From Anodontia alba (lineage: Eukaryota > Mollusca > Bivalvia > Lucinida > Lucinidae): a stretch of DNA of 64,000 bases. The stretch is from the NCBI GenBank assembly GCA_964016985.1, contig OZ024827.1, positions 76,146,953 through 76,210,952 of the forward strand. Reading direction: 5' to 3'. Of this stretch, positions 42,409 to 52,205 are shown piece by piece; position 1 is the stretch's first letter; each line of letters starts with the position of its first letter. The translations under genes and the position numbers were made by a program. The notes below the pieces were generated by a model. It was not told the DNA's origin and made no database searches. It worked only from the letters and a program-made list of their open reading frames with translations.

Positions 42409-42580
42409 GTGCCTAAAGATTCAATTCTTCAAGTGTGGTTTAAGAGTCAGATGACTATTCGGGAACTGAACAACAAGGGATACAAGGCTTTATTCTCTTC
42501 CTGCTGGTATCTCGACCACACAAAATATGGAACAGATTGGACAAAATATTATAAATGTGAGCCATCACCCTATAGCAAGA
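42409..42580 (+). CDS. HEX: Beta-hexosaminidase exon: ILQVW ... WYLD--YGTDW
   Basis: Start chosen at the AG of TTAATAAAG-GTGCCT because the protein then continues the previous exon directly (KNTKE/VPKDSILQVWFK). The frame is open further upstream, but that is repeat DNA. The pyrimidine tract is poor, so the exact acceptor is the least certain of the gene. Encodes GYKALFSSCWYLDHTKYGTD and WTKYYKCEPSPYSK. The WYLD and YGTDW residues line the substrate pocket in GH20. Exits in phase 1 before GTAAGT. Confidence 0.9.
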
Positions 42581-42754
42581 GTAAGTAAAGGTTAACATAA
42601 GGCCAAACCAAAAAAATTGTGTGTTTAGGGTAACTCTGCCCTACATAATTCTCCTGGTGACACCTAGTAATTTTTTCATGTTTTCTCAAAAAAAAAAAGT
42701 GTTATGATAAAAATAATAGTGCTACCATATTTATGCTGAATCTTTGGACAAGTA

Positions 42755-42838
42755 GGTCTGAGCAAACAGTGTAGACCCAGATCAAACTGCTCCTAGAAGA
42801 GCAGTTTGATCAGGGTCTACACTGTTTGTCATTCTATC
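42755..42838. repeat. Shared hairpin, solitary, near perfect
   Basis: GCAAACAGTGTAGACCCAGA / TCAGGGTCTACACTGTTTGT around CTGCTCCTAGAAGAGCAG; arms of about 35 bp. Confidence 0.65.
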
Positions 42839-43085
42839 AGTACTTTTAGGCACATCAAAGGGTAGTCAAACAGATTTGTTAAAATTTTTTGTGAATTATG
42901 GTGCTGAGTCCAAATATATTTGGTAATTATGATATAATTTTATATAAAAAAATGTAACAAAAATAATCTCCCCACCCCCACCCACCCCCCACTACCTACT
43001 TTTTTATAGCATGTTAACCTCAACACACATATTTTTATCTGGCCTAAAATCTGTTGATTTTATTCTCTAATGGTGTATTTCAGGG

Positions 43086-43344
43086 TTAACCCTTAAACTG
43101 CCAGTCACAACAATTGTCATCTGCTTTGTCATCTGCTTGTGATTTTAAGTCATTTTTGCAATCAGTGTGGACCCAGATCAGACTGCTCTTAGAGGAGCAG
43201 ACTGCTCCTAGGAGCAGTCTGATCAGGGTCCACACTGTTTATCTGTATGCAAAAATAGGTTTGAAAAGTTGGCAAGATATTCAGCAGATGACATAAACAG
43301 ACAACATTTTCAGATGTAGGTTTTCTTGGCGTTTTAAGGGTTAA
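43086..43344. mobile_element. TTAA-type MITE family D with doubled loop
   Basis: TTAACCCTTAAACTGCCAGT / CTTGGCGTTTTAAGGGTTAA, bounded by TTAA. The shared hairpin (ATCAGTGTGGACCCAGATCA / TCAGGGTCCACACTGTTTAT) has an extra AGGAGCAGACTGCTCCT palindrome in the loop compared with 26239-26475. Confidence 0.75.
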
Positions 43345-43740
43345 TTGTTTTTAGATTTAGCCAGATTACCTATAAAAATGTTCAACACTTAGCATGCTGG
43401 GAAAATGGCATTTTGATTTTTTATGCCCCCGCCATTTTCAGTGGGTGGTGGTGGGGGGAGGGGGGTGCATATAGTATCACCGTTGTCCGTACATACAAAG
43501 GGAGTTATGGCCCTTTTTCATCTTAGAAAAATGTTTTCCTTTCAATATTGTTTTAAAAAGATTGCTGTATTGGATCCATATTTTATACACAGGTATATTA
43601 TCATAAAATATAGGCCAAGTTTGATTTAGGGTAAAATCGGTCAATTATTTTGAGAGTTATGGCCCTTTTTCAACTTCATTTTTTGCCTAATGCCTGGTGA
43701 GGATGGCCCCTGGTGGGGCATCTGTGTCATATTGACACAT

Positions 43741-44044
43741 TTCTAGTTTTTTTTTCTGATTTTTTTTCCAGAAAATAGGGTTTAGCATTTCATTAAAATC
43801 CTAAAGAGACAATTTGCATGAATAGTCATTTGTCATACCTTGTTTTCTGGGAAAACTAAGAAAAATATCATCAGTTTGTTGTCTGCTGAATCCACCAAGA
43901 AAGTGGTAGGCCTAATGGTTGAACTTTATATATCCTTTGGAGACAATTTGCATGAAATGTCAAATCCTGTTATCTGGGAAAAAATATGAAAGATATTTCA
44001 GTATATCATCTGCTGAAAATTTTACCTAGAGTGCTAAGTATTAA
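43741..44044. mobile_element. Two family C MITE copies back to back
   Basis: First copy: TTTCCAGAAAATAGGGTTTA / TTTTCTGGGAAAACTAAG and TGTTGTCTGCTGAATCCACC. The second shows only the right half: GGAGACAATTTGCATGAAAT, TATCATCTGCTGAAAATTTT, GAGTGCTAAGTATTAA. It ends at a TTAA directly next to the family B MITE. Confidence 0.6.
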
Positions 44045-44258
44045 TTAACCCTTGTCCTGCTGAACCCAGACATGCCCTGCCTATGCAAACAGTGTAGATC
44101 CAGATCAGTTGGCTTCTGAAGAAGCCAACTGATCTGGATCTGCACTGTTTGTCATTAAGTATGTGAATTAGTATCAACAACCCAGATCAAGTAATCTGGT
44201 TGGCTAAAAATTAGAAGTGGGTGTGGCATCTTAATTTATTCAGCAAGACAAGGGTTAA
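44045..44258. mobile_element. TTAA-type MITE family B, intact
   Basis: TTAACCCTTGTCCTGCTGAA / TTCAGCAAGACAAGGGTTAA; core AAACAGTGTAGATCCAGATC / GATCTGGATCTGCACTGTTT. An internal site GGCATCTTAATTTATTCAGC is the position hit by another MITE in the copy at 45088. Confidence 0.8.
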
Positions 44259-44394
44259 GAACAAATAGGATAAGGATGTCCAAGTATCTGAACAGATAGT
44301 CCTGAGCAAACAGTGTATCTCCATCACAAATTTGTCGTCTTTTTAGTTAGCCCATAGAGTGGTAAAGGTTAAATTTGAACCACTTCATGTTGAT

Positions 44395-44480
44395 GTGTCT
44401 AAGCAACAAGCAGTGCCAGACCCTGTTCAGATGCCTCACAATGCAGTGTCTGATCTGGGTTAACACTGTTTTCTCAGGTT
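44395..44480. repeat. Shared hairpin, degraded
   Basis: AGCAGTGCCAGACCCTGTTC / GATCTGGGTTAACACTGTTT around GATGCCTCACAATGCAGTGTC. Confidence 0.45.
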
Positions 44481-44651
44481 TCTATCTGTCCAGATGCTTT
44501 GGGTGTATATATCCTGTGTTTTAGACAAAATAAAATGTTGATGACTATCAGTGCAAAATAGTAAATAAAATACAATTATCTAAAAATAAAAGCAGGATCC
44601 CCTAGAAAACAAAACTTTCTGTTTCAGATATGTTCAAATTTGGTTTCAGTG

Positions 44652-44945
44652 ACTGTTCAGAAGACCATTAGGTGATTGGTAGGTTGCAGGTTCATTCCCT
44701 GCCGGGTCCTGCAACATTCTTTTGTGGTGATTGATCATGAAATATTTTCTTCTGTCCTTCTTTCCTTTATGCTGATTCAAGAGGGGCAGTTGTCAGTTTC
44801 TGGCAAAAGAATATGCTCTAGTACTGGTTAGTTGCTTAGAGGAGTAAGCCTACCCAGTAAAAGTGTGGTTAGGTAAACTGACCTGCTCGTCGACATGACC
44901 TTCATAGTGTTAACTGAGCTGTAAAATGCCAACTCAAATCAAGTC
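44652..44945 (+). mobile_element. SINE family S
   Basis: B box GGTTCATTCCCTGCCGGGTC, GATTGATCATGAAATATTTT, GGGGCAGTTGTCAGTTTCTG, TTAGGTAAACTGACC, CTGTAAAATGCCAACTCAAA. The A-box region is degraded. Confidence 0.65.
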
Positions 44946-45087
44946 ACATCAGAAGGCTATTGGATAGATTATGTTCTGTTCTGCACTGCCAAATGATTCT
45001 CTTTTCTGTAAAATTTAGAGTATTGGTGTAGACTACAATTAAATGTGCAAATACAAATTGTCTGCTTATTTTCTCCCCATTTGTATA

Positions 45088-45502
45088 ATAACCCTGGTCC
45101 TGCGGAACCTGGATATGCCCTGCCTTTGTAAACGGTAAAGATCCAGATCAGCTGACTTAAGAATGGCTTAAAGCTCTGGATCTGCACTGTTTGTCATTAT
45201 GTATGTGAATTGTATCAACAACCTGGATCAAGTTATCTGACTGGCTGAAAATTAGAAGTGGATGTGGCATCTTAACTTTTACCACTCTCTTGGCTAATTC
45301 ATCAGACGACAAATTGGTGATATTTTTCTTATTTTTCCCAGAAAACAGTTTTGATATTTCATGCCGATTTTCTCCTTTAATTTGCACGAAATATCAAAAA
45401 CTGTTTTCTGGGCAAAATAAGAAAAAATATTTCAAACTGTCATCTGCTGAAAATTTTATCCAGAGTGCTAAGCATTAATTCATTTAGCATCACAAGGGAT
45501 TG
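45088..45502. mobile_element. TTAA-type MITE family B, split by a family C MITE
   Basis: The left part (45088-45275) runs ATAACCCTGGTCCTGCGGAA to GTGGCATCTTAA. The right part resumes at 45475 with TTAATTCATTTAGCATCACA then AGGGAT, matching TTAATTTATTCAGCAAGACA of the intact copy at 44245. The inserted element sits exactly at the internal TTAA. Confidence 0.75.
45272..45478. mobile_element. TTAA-type MITE family C inserted in family B
   Basis: TTAACTTTTACCACTCTCTT to GAGTGCTAAGCATTAA. Inner TTCATCAGACGACAAATTGG / CTGTCATCTGCTGAAAAT, and palindrome GTTTTGATATTTCATGCCGA / GCACGAAATATCAAAAACTG. TTAA is present at both junctions and once in the uninterrupted relative, so TTAA is the duplicated target. 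Confidence 0.8.
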
Positions 45503-45679
45503 TACTGTAACTGACCCAAAACAAATGCAGCACTACTAAATGGCAAAAGAAATGAAGACTTATACCTAAAATGTAGAACTTCTCTTGAGTATAAAACATG
45601 CACATAAATCAACACTTTAGAGTAGATTTGAAATCTTTATTCAACAATATAAAGATAACATAATTATGCAAGAAATTGT

Positions 45680-45777
45680 GGACCAACACATATAGATTCT
45701 GTTTGTCATATGACTTTAAAACTGTATTAAATACAGTTTAAAGTCATACGACAAACAGAATCTATATGTGTTGGTCC
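45680..45777. repeat. 98-bp near-perfect palindrome
   Basis: GGACCAACACATATAGATTC ... GAATCTATATGTGTTGGTCC around ACTGTATTAAATACAGT; one mismatched pair (CATATG/CATACG). No flanking homology found. Confidence 0.75.
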
Positions 45778-45959
45778 AAAATTTCGTGTTTAACTTCTAC
45801 AGCCATAAAATACTTTTTATGGGTACAGTAGAAGTTATACTGTTTTTTTTTTTGTTGTTTTTTTTTCAACAGAAAACATGATATTGTCTTGGACTCATTA
45901 CTATTGCCAGTAACCAAGTGTTATGTAACATGTAGTCATATCACTTTTATGACATGTCT

Positions 45960-46490
45960 TATGACATGATAGCCGTAACAAAGGAATGAAGCATAGCTGA
46001 AAAAATATTCAGTCTTTCCTAGGAATCGAACCCGGTCCTCCCGGTTAAAAATCCAATGCTCTAACCACTGAGCCAAAGAGTCGACTCCCTGACGCAGTTG
46101 TCAGAGATTGAATATATACTCAGAAGCTATGCGTAATCTGCCAAGGCAGATAATCGATGGTAGGAGTGCTCAGTCGTAACACTCCCCCTCTTCAAGGAAG
46201 TCATCATTTATGATGACTTGAAGCCATTTTCGGCGTATAAAGTCCAATCACGGACGAGCCCCCATCTTACGACATGATAATCACAACAAAGGAATGAAGC
46301 ATAGCTGAAAAAATTTCCACGCCTGACGTGGGAATCGAACCCGGTCCTCCCGGATAAAAATCCAATGCTCTGAGCCAAAGAGTCGACTCCCTGACGCAGT
46401 TGTCAGAGACTGAATATATACTCAGAAGCTATGCGTAATCTGCCAAGGCAGATAATCGATGGTAGGAGTGCTCGGCCGTAACACATGATG
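45960..46490 (-). mobile_element. tRNA-like repeat unit, duplicated in tandem
   Basis: On the minus strand, TTTGGCTCAGTGGTTAGAGC with GGTTCGATTCC reads as tRNA A and B boxes (46017-46090), with GGACCGGGTTCGATTCCTAG. A block of about 190 bp (GAATGAAGCATAGCTGAAAA to GCAGATAATCGATGGTAGGA) occurs twice, about 290 bp apart. The second copy lacks 8 bp in the A box. Both are therefore SINE-like, not functional tRNA genes (no anticodon arm with paired acceptor seen). Confidence 0.6.
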
Positions 46491-46765
46491 TTAACGTTAT
46501 CTACTGAATAATAGAGATGTCATATGATAAAGATCTTTTCTTTCTTGCAACATAAAAACAATGTTTTAATCTTACTTTTGTTTGCAATTCAGAAGTGTTG
46601 CATTTCTGTTTTAGGTCTGTATATAATTGACTGTATTCATACAATATTAATAAAATTTTGAAATGTCAAGAAAATACCAAGAAAATATAGCAGAAATTGA
46701 TGGTAGGAGACCAAGGAATAGAAAAGACATAGAGCAGATTGCACAAATGTGAAGGCTAAACATGG

Positions 46766-47044
46766 CATCACGAAAACACGCCTATATAATTTTGACCCCC
46801 TGAAACCCCACTTTTATATAGTAAAACTGGGGTTTACAGGGGTATACATTATTTTTCTTATTTCTGCTCAATACATGGATTGTGGGTACTCGTTAGAACC
46901 GCCTCGACGAGGCTGTTCTAACGAGTACCCACAATCTATGTATTGAGCAGAAATAAGAAAAATATCAGAGTTTTATCTGAAATTTTTCAGGTTTTTTTCG
47001 AGGTGAAATTTTCTATATATTTGAATAGGCGTGTTTTCGTAATG
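46766..47044. mobile_element. Foldback MITE family A
   Basis: CATCACGAAAACACGCCTAT / AATAGGCGTGTTTTCGTAATG-type ends. The central palindrome (GTACTCGTTAGAACCGCCTC / GAGGCTGTTCTAACGAGTAC) extends on both sides to ATTTCTGCTCAATACATGGA / CTATGTATTGAGCAGAAAT. Confidence 0.8.
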
Positions 47045-47059
47045 GGATATTTGTTGTAT

Positions 47060-47262
47060 GCAGATGTGATAAGAGCCCTCTTTATCTCAAACTCCAATAT
47101 CTCAAAGTATCTGCTTATGTCATAGTGTATTTATGTGATAATGTTGGTAGAATTTTCTGTGTTTTTTTTTTTTTCCTTTTTTAACTCCATTTGTCTCAAA
47201 CTACTGTTATCTCAAAGCAAATACAATTGACCCATTGGACTGAGATAACAAGAGTATATTAC
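47060..47262. mobile_element. Tigger-like MITE (family T), decayed, next to exon
   Basis: GAGCCCTCTTTATCTCAAAC, CTCAAAGTATCTGCTTAT; right GTTATCTCAAAGCAAATACA and ACTGAGATAACAAGAGTATA. The right end lies within about 10 bp of the next exon start (47271). Confidence 0.5.
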
Positions 47263-47270
47263 CTTTTCAG

Positions 47271-47358
47271 CTGAAGAAGATGCTGGGAAGTTACTCGGAG
47301 GGGAAGCATGCATGTGGGCAGAATACATAACATCTGACTCACTAATGACTACAACTTG
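47271..47358 (+). CDS. HEX: Beta-hexosaminidase exon: GGEACMWAEY
   Basis: Acceptor TATTACCTTTTCAG. CT completes Thr after SK; 88 bp; exits with TG of Trp before GTAAGG. Encodes EEDAGKLLGGEACMWAEYIT then SDSLMTTTW. GGEACMWxEY is a GH20 signature; its Glu corresponds to the pocket Glu of human HEXA (462), which contacts substrate. The exon is boxed in by MITEs, one ending about 10 bp before and another starting 17 bp after. Confidence 0.97.
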
Positions 47359-47374
47359 GTAAGGGAAATCAACA

Positions 47375-47662
47375 CATCAAGAAAACATACCTATATAATT
47401 TTGACCCCCTTAAACCCCACTTTTACATAGTAAAACTGAGGTTTACAGAGGTTTACAGAGGTATACATTATTTTTCTTATTTCTGCTCAAAAACATAGAT
47501 TGTGGGTACTCGTTAGAACCGCCTTGCTGAGGCAGTTCTAACAAGTACCCACAATCTATGTTTTGAGCAGAAATATGAAAAATATCAGAATTTTTATCTG
47601 AAAAGTTTCATTTTTTGGTGGTAAAATTTTCAGTATATTTGAAAAGGTGTGTTTTTGTAATG
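47375..47662. mobile_element. Foldback MITE family A just after a splice donor
   Basis: CATCAAGAAAACATACCTAT / AAAGGTGTGTTTTTGTAATG; core GTACTCGTTAGAACCGCCTT / AGGCAGTTCTAACAAGTACC. A short tandem duplication GAGGTTTACAGAGGTTTACA sits in the left flank. It starts 16 nt after the exon's last base. Confidence 0.8.
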
Positions 47663-47828
47663 AGTCTGTCAAAATAAAATGAGTGAGCCACATCAAAGAT
47701 AAATGTGCTTTTGGGGCTTATGCAGACATCAAAGGCCTAGATCATCCTGTGCCTCCATTAGGCTGATCAAGGCTTTCCCTGTCTGCTAACACTGGATACT
47801 GTAAAATTAATTGATGTATACAGAGGAA

Positions 47829-48028
47829 TTGTTAAGGAGGAGTATTTGGTGATTATTCTGGGATTTTTTTTCTTATTTCTCCATAAAAGCATATGTTGTG
47901 AGTACTCATTAGAAGTGCTTCACTGAGGCACTTCTAATGAGTACCCACCACATATGTTTTTATGGAGAGCTGGAGAAAATTATCCCATAATTATCGCCAA
48001 ATACTTCCTCTTAACATTCCTCAGTGTA
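47829..48028. mobile_element. Foldback MITE with CTCATTAGAAGTGC core
   Basis: GAGGAATTGTTAAGGAGGAG / TTCCTCTTAACATTCCTC ends. Inner TTTTTCTTATTTCTCCATAA, and palindrome GTGAGTACTCATTAGAAGTG / GCACTTCTAATGAGTACCCA. Ends differ from family A while the core is a variant of it. Confidence 0.7.
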
Positions 48029-48366
48029 CAGCAAAACCCCTAATGGATTGTGAAGCTTTGCTGGCTGATCTGAAACTCTATAGTTTGCATATGCCCCGAA
48101 GACATAGTTTCTTATAGCTAGCTTAAATTTGTTCAGCATCTTGATACTTTTGTTATTGTTGACTAGCTATAGGTATTTCCCTGATTTTAAAGACAGTTGT
48201 AACTTTCCAGTTGAAAAAGGGATGTCACCCCCTGGTCTGGATGTGGGGTCTGGACTCTAATCAGTGAGAATTTAGCCCATTAGTTTGTTTCTTTCAAATT
48301 CTGGCTTATTCTTTAAAAAGGTTTAATTATTCTTTAAATTTTTGACAGCTTTAATGATATTGTTTT

Positions 48367-50690
48367 TAGCTCACCTGAGCACTAAATGCTCAAGGTGAGC
48401 TATTGTGATCTGTCAATGTCCGTCATCTGTGCACAGTTTGCTTTAAATCACTACTCCTTCTACACCCCTGGGTCAGTTGATTCGAAACTTAGTGGGAAAT
48501 ATCTGGGTGACTTGTAGATCAAAAATAGCTAAAATCATTCTGATTGGAAATCCAAGATGGCCACCATGGTCACCATCTTGAAAATCTATTGTGCGCTTTT
48601 TCTCCTGAACCAAAAGGTCAATTGACTGAAATCTTGATCGAAAGGACAACTTGTAGATTAAAAATAGCTAAAATCATTCAGATAGGAAATCCAAGATGAC
48701 CACCATGGTTGCCATCTTCAAAATCTATTTTGTGCTTCTTCACCTAAATAGAAAGACCAATTGACTCCAAAGTTGGTAGGAAGTATTTGGGCACTTTGTA
48801 TCTCAAAAGTAGCTAAAATTGTTCTGATCGGAAATCCAAGATGGCCGCTATGGCCTCCACCTTGAGAATCTATTTTGTGCTTGTTCTCCTGAACCCCTAG
48901 GCCAATTGACTCAAAAATATTGAGTAGTATTGGGGCAACTTGTAGATTAAAAATAGTTAAAATTGTTCTGATCAGAAATCCAAGATGGCCGCTATCTTGA
49001 AAATCTATTTTGTGCTTCTTCTCCTGAACAGAAAGACCAATTGACTCAAAACTTGAGTGGTAGGAAATCCTACTGATTGAAAATCTAAGATGGCCACCAC
49101 TATTGCCATCTTGAAAATCTATTTCTGAATTTTCTCCATATCTGAAAGACTTGAAATTTCATTGGAAGTATCAAAGTGACCACCATCTTGAAAGTTTATT
49201 TTGAAATTCTTCTTTTGATCTGAAAGCTAATTGACTCAAAACTTGGTAGGAAGATTCATAGCAACTTGTAGATCAAAACTAGCTAAAATGGTTTTGATCA
49301 GAAATCTTAGATGACTGCCAGCTTGAAAATTTGTTTTGAACTTCTTCTCCTGAACCAAAAGGCCAATGACTGGAAACTTAGTACAAACTATTGGGGTGAC
49401 TTGTAAATTAAAAATTGGTAAAATCATTACAATCAGAAATCCAAGATGGCCACCTCAGCCACCATCTTGAAAATATATTTTGTACTTCTTATCCTGAATA
49501 GTAAGGCCAGTTGACTCAAAACTTGTAGATCAAAACAAGAGGCCTACGGGCCATGGCTTACTCACTTGAGTGAAATAGCCACTGCCGATATGCAGATGTT
49601 ATGCAGTATTTTTCCAGTCCTGCCATTGCAAATAATGAAAGGATCATCACTGGAGCAGTTCTTGGTTTTGAAGATGAATTTATTTTTTACCATATATGGG
49701 TATAGCAGTCAATGGAGCGTGACCATTTGAACAAACTCTCAATCCTGTTTCATCAGTAGGATTGACACTGGTTCCTGAAGAGAAGGGGCAGGGGAAGATA
49801 ACTCTTGCAGAATAAAATTTTGATTGTTATTTAAAGCTTTTGCTACTTCAGTCAGAATGCAGGCATTTGTCAAGCTCTCATCTACATCAAGTAAGTACAG
49901 AAATGATGGGAGAAGAGGCATTTCAATTGCATGTTGCCACTCCTACCTATGCTATACATCCAATATCTCTTTACAAGGCCAGACAAGAGCTGAGCTCAAC
50001 CTGGTCTTCTTTCCTTGCTGGTGCACAACAGGGTCTGTTTTCTCTGCTAATGTGCAACAGGGTCTTCTTTACCTGCTGGTACTTCACAGGGTCTTCTTTC
50101 CCTGCTGATGCTTAATAAATGTCCTACTTAAAGCATTTCTATGGCAATCAAACAAAATGGCAACAGGTCATAAAACACATATATTGGGTAGACATCATCA
50201 AATGATCATAACTGCCAAATAAGTTATTCACATCACTTCACATGTTATGGAAAAAAAATGCCATTTAACCATTTTCCCATTAAAAGTCTCTGGGACCTTT
50301 CAGTTGTTAAGATAACCAAACAAAAAGGCAGATCACCATAATTTTAGCCATTTTTAAATCCTGCTACCCAAGCAAAATTCCTCCCTAATTAGAGGGACAA
50401 ATCGCTTCAGAGGAGTTGTCATTTTAAAGTGTTAATGGAGGGATGGACGACAGACAAAAAGTGATCACTGTAGCTCATCCTGAGCATAGTTCAAGTGAGC
50501 TAAATAATTAGAATTGTTCCAATTGGAAATCCAAGACGCTGCAGCATCTGGGCCATGGCTGCCATCTTGAAAATCTATTTTGAACTTCTTCTCCTGAACT
50601 GAAAGACCAATTGACTCAAAACTGCTTTGGAAGTTTCAAGGTGACTAATTACAGTTCTAGGGTTAAAAAAAGACAGTCACTTGTCTGCTA
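48367..50690 (+). mobile_element. Tandem-repeat element (R-E) interrupted by an inverted element
   Basis: Starts TTAGCTCACCTGAGCACTAA / TGCTCAAGGTGAGCTATTGT and carries about eight units of about 130-150 bp with TTCTGATTGGAAATCCAAGA, TGGCCACCATGGTCACCATC and TGAACAGAAAGACCAATTGA. Interrupted at about 49535 and resumed at 50506 (ATAATTAGAATTGTTCCAAT). No right terminus recognised beyond 50690. Confidence 0.6.
49535..50505 (-). mobile_element. Tandem-repeat-type element in opposite orientation (R-F)
   Basis: Read on the minus strand it begins TTAGCTCACTTGAACTATGC / TCAGGATGAGCTACAGTGAT and ends GGCCCGTAGGCCTCTTGT, the same 5' hairpin and 3' hairpin-plus-CTCTTGT signature as R-B. It contains a threefold block TCCTTGCTGGTGCACAACAG / TACTTCACAGGGTCTTCTTT. 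Its ORFs are not coding. Confidence 0.6.
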
Positions 50691-50814
50691 CTCAGATGAG
50701 CCATACAAGGCCATCTTGAGAATCTTGTTCATAATTCATAAATACACCACAACCTCTTTATAACACTATTGTTGGGGTCTACAGCATAAACCATGTTGGT
50801 TATACAACAGTGTT

Positions 50815-50892
50815 ATATAAAAAAAATGTATAGATTATATAGAAAAATGACCATTTTATGGTCATTTTTCTATATAATCTATACATTTTTGG
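50815..50892. repeat. Palindrome of TATATAGAAAAATGACCA type
   Basis: AAAATGTATAGATTATATAG / CTATATAATCTATACATTTT around AAAATGACCATTTTATGGTC. A relative lies at 62195-62270. Flanks ACAGCATAAACCATGTTGG and ACCGTGTTATAACGAACCATG resemble degraded Tigger-type ends. Confidence 0.65.
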
Positions 50893-50997
50893 GATCCATC
50901 TTTGAACAGTTTTGTATCCAAAACCGTGTTATAACGAACCATGTTGTAAAGAGGTTAATGTGTACCAGTTTTGTTTGAACACTATTTTTGTTACCAG

Positions 50998-51102
50998 GCC
51001 AAGAGCATCTGCTGTAGCGGAACGTTTATGGAGTAGCCGTAGTGTAACAGACATGAACTCGGCGACAAAGAGATTCCAAGAGCACAGATGTAGGATGGCT
51101 TT
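50998..51102 (+). CDS. HEX: Beta-hexosaminidase exon: [10 protein letters not shown]
   Basis: Acceptor TTTTTGTTACCAG; G completes Trp (TTTW-PRAS). Encodes [20 protein letters not shown] and [14 protein letters not shown], nearly identical in pattern to human HEXB (WPRASAVGERLW ... RHRCRM). Exits in phase 2 (TT) before GTAAGT. The Cys of HRCRM pairs with the C-terminal Cys in family members; here the partner would be in the last exon (PDSC). Confidence 0.97.
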
Positions 51103-51159
51103 GTAAGTAAAGCACAATGTGATTCTTTAACTTTCACAGACACAGGCTATAATAATAGG

Positions 51160-51235
51160 CTTTTGCAGACAGCATAGATCCAGATGAGACGGCTTATATG
51201 AGCCGTCTCATCTGGATCTACGCTTTTGACATTCA
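51160..51235. repeat. Shared hairpin variant
   Basis: GCAGACAGCATAGATCCAGA / CATCTGGATCTACGCTTTTG around GAGACGGCTTATATGAGCCGTCTC. Confidence 0.6.
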
Positions 51236-51449
51236 GTCTTTCAACTTTACATATAAACTTCTTTTCAAGCGATGATTTGTTAAAAAAGAAAAGCAGACGA
51301 CAAAATTAATGTTGTCTGAAATTTGACACCAAAAGAGTTAATGTTTGCTTTTATTAAGCTTTATGAAATTTCTTGATTGAAATGAAAATAAAATAGACAT
51401 TAATCTGTTTATAACACACTTTGTAATAAGATTTTTTTATATTTGCAGG

Positions 51450-51510
51450 GATTGTCACAAACCGACATCCCACCAAATAGAAAATGTCTTTAGTGAGCTA
51501 ATCGAATAGT
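51450..51510 (+). CDS. HEX: Possible alternative last exon (weak)
   Basis: After a good acceptor (TTTTTTTATATTTGCAG, exon from 51449 or 51450) the frame continuing from exon 50998-51102 would read LDCHKPTSHQIENVFSELIE then TAG. It has no homology to hexosaminidase C-termini, unlike the exon at 55847, and no AATAAA follows nearby. An open run of 20 codons can occur by chance. Confidence 0.15.
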
Positions 51511-51718
51511 CTACCATATGTAAAAATCCAAAGCTATATAGACCGGCGAGATTCGCGCGCCGGTCAATGATAAAGGATGTAAACAGAGTTAAAGCTTAGA
51601 TAATATAGCAAACAACTTTTTGAAATATTTTCAACATGTATAAATAACATTTTGAAATATTTTCTTCTTTTTCCCGGAAAATAGGCTTAGACATTTCATG
51701 TAAATTGCATGCAAAGTA

Positions 51719-52051
51719 CAGTTGACTCTCGTTATCTCGATCTCGCTTATGTTGAATAACTGCTTATCTCGAAGCGAAAATCTGGTCCCTGCTTAAACAT
51801 GAAAATCTAACAACAGGTAAAAAAAATATTGTGGAAAAGAGGGGAAATTGCTCCTAAGGAGCAATTTCTCCTTTTTTTCACAATATTTTCAATATATCTG
51901 TAACTTCAAGAGTCCAATTACATGTATATTTCTTAAATGTGGTTGTTCGAATTATTTTTTCCTCAATTCTGCAAATCTGATATGTTGAGGTACGGATATC
52001 TCAAAGTATTTCAGAGAGTTCCTTGAAATTCGAGATAACGAGAGTAGACTG
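51719..52051. mobile_element. Tigger-like MITE family T
   Basis: CAGTTGACTCTCGTTATCTC / GAGATAACGAGAGTAGACTG, with TA before the left end (51717-51718) and a mutated AA after the right. Inner palindrome GGGGAAATTGCTCCTAAGGA / GGAGCAATTTCTCC. Same order of blocks as 16109-16426. Confidence 0.75.
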
Positions 52052-52205
52052 AATGTAAAAGTCAATTAACTTAAACCATGAGATACTCTGAAATTTGTAA
52101 TAAAAAAAAAGGTGAGAAAAAAACAGCAAAAGCAAAACAATAACACAGTATAGCAAGTATTTGTCTGCCCAAAATATTTTGAAATTAGTAAGCAGGTAAA
52201 TGAAT

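Noticed and set aside
49824..50115. 94-aa and 91-aa ORFs
   Set aside because: Lie in the inner tandem-repeat element; overlapping frames with no recognised domain.
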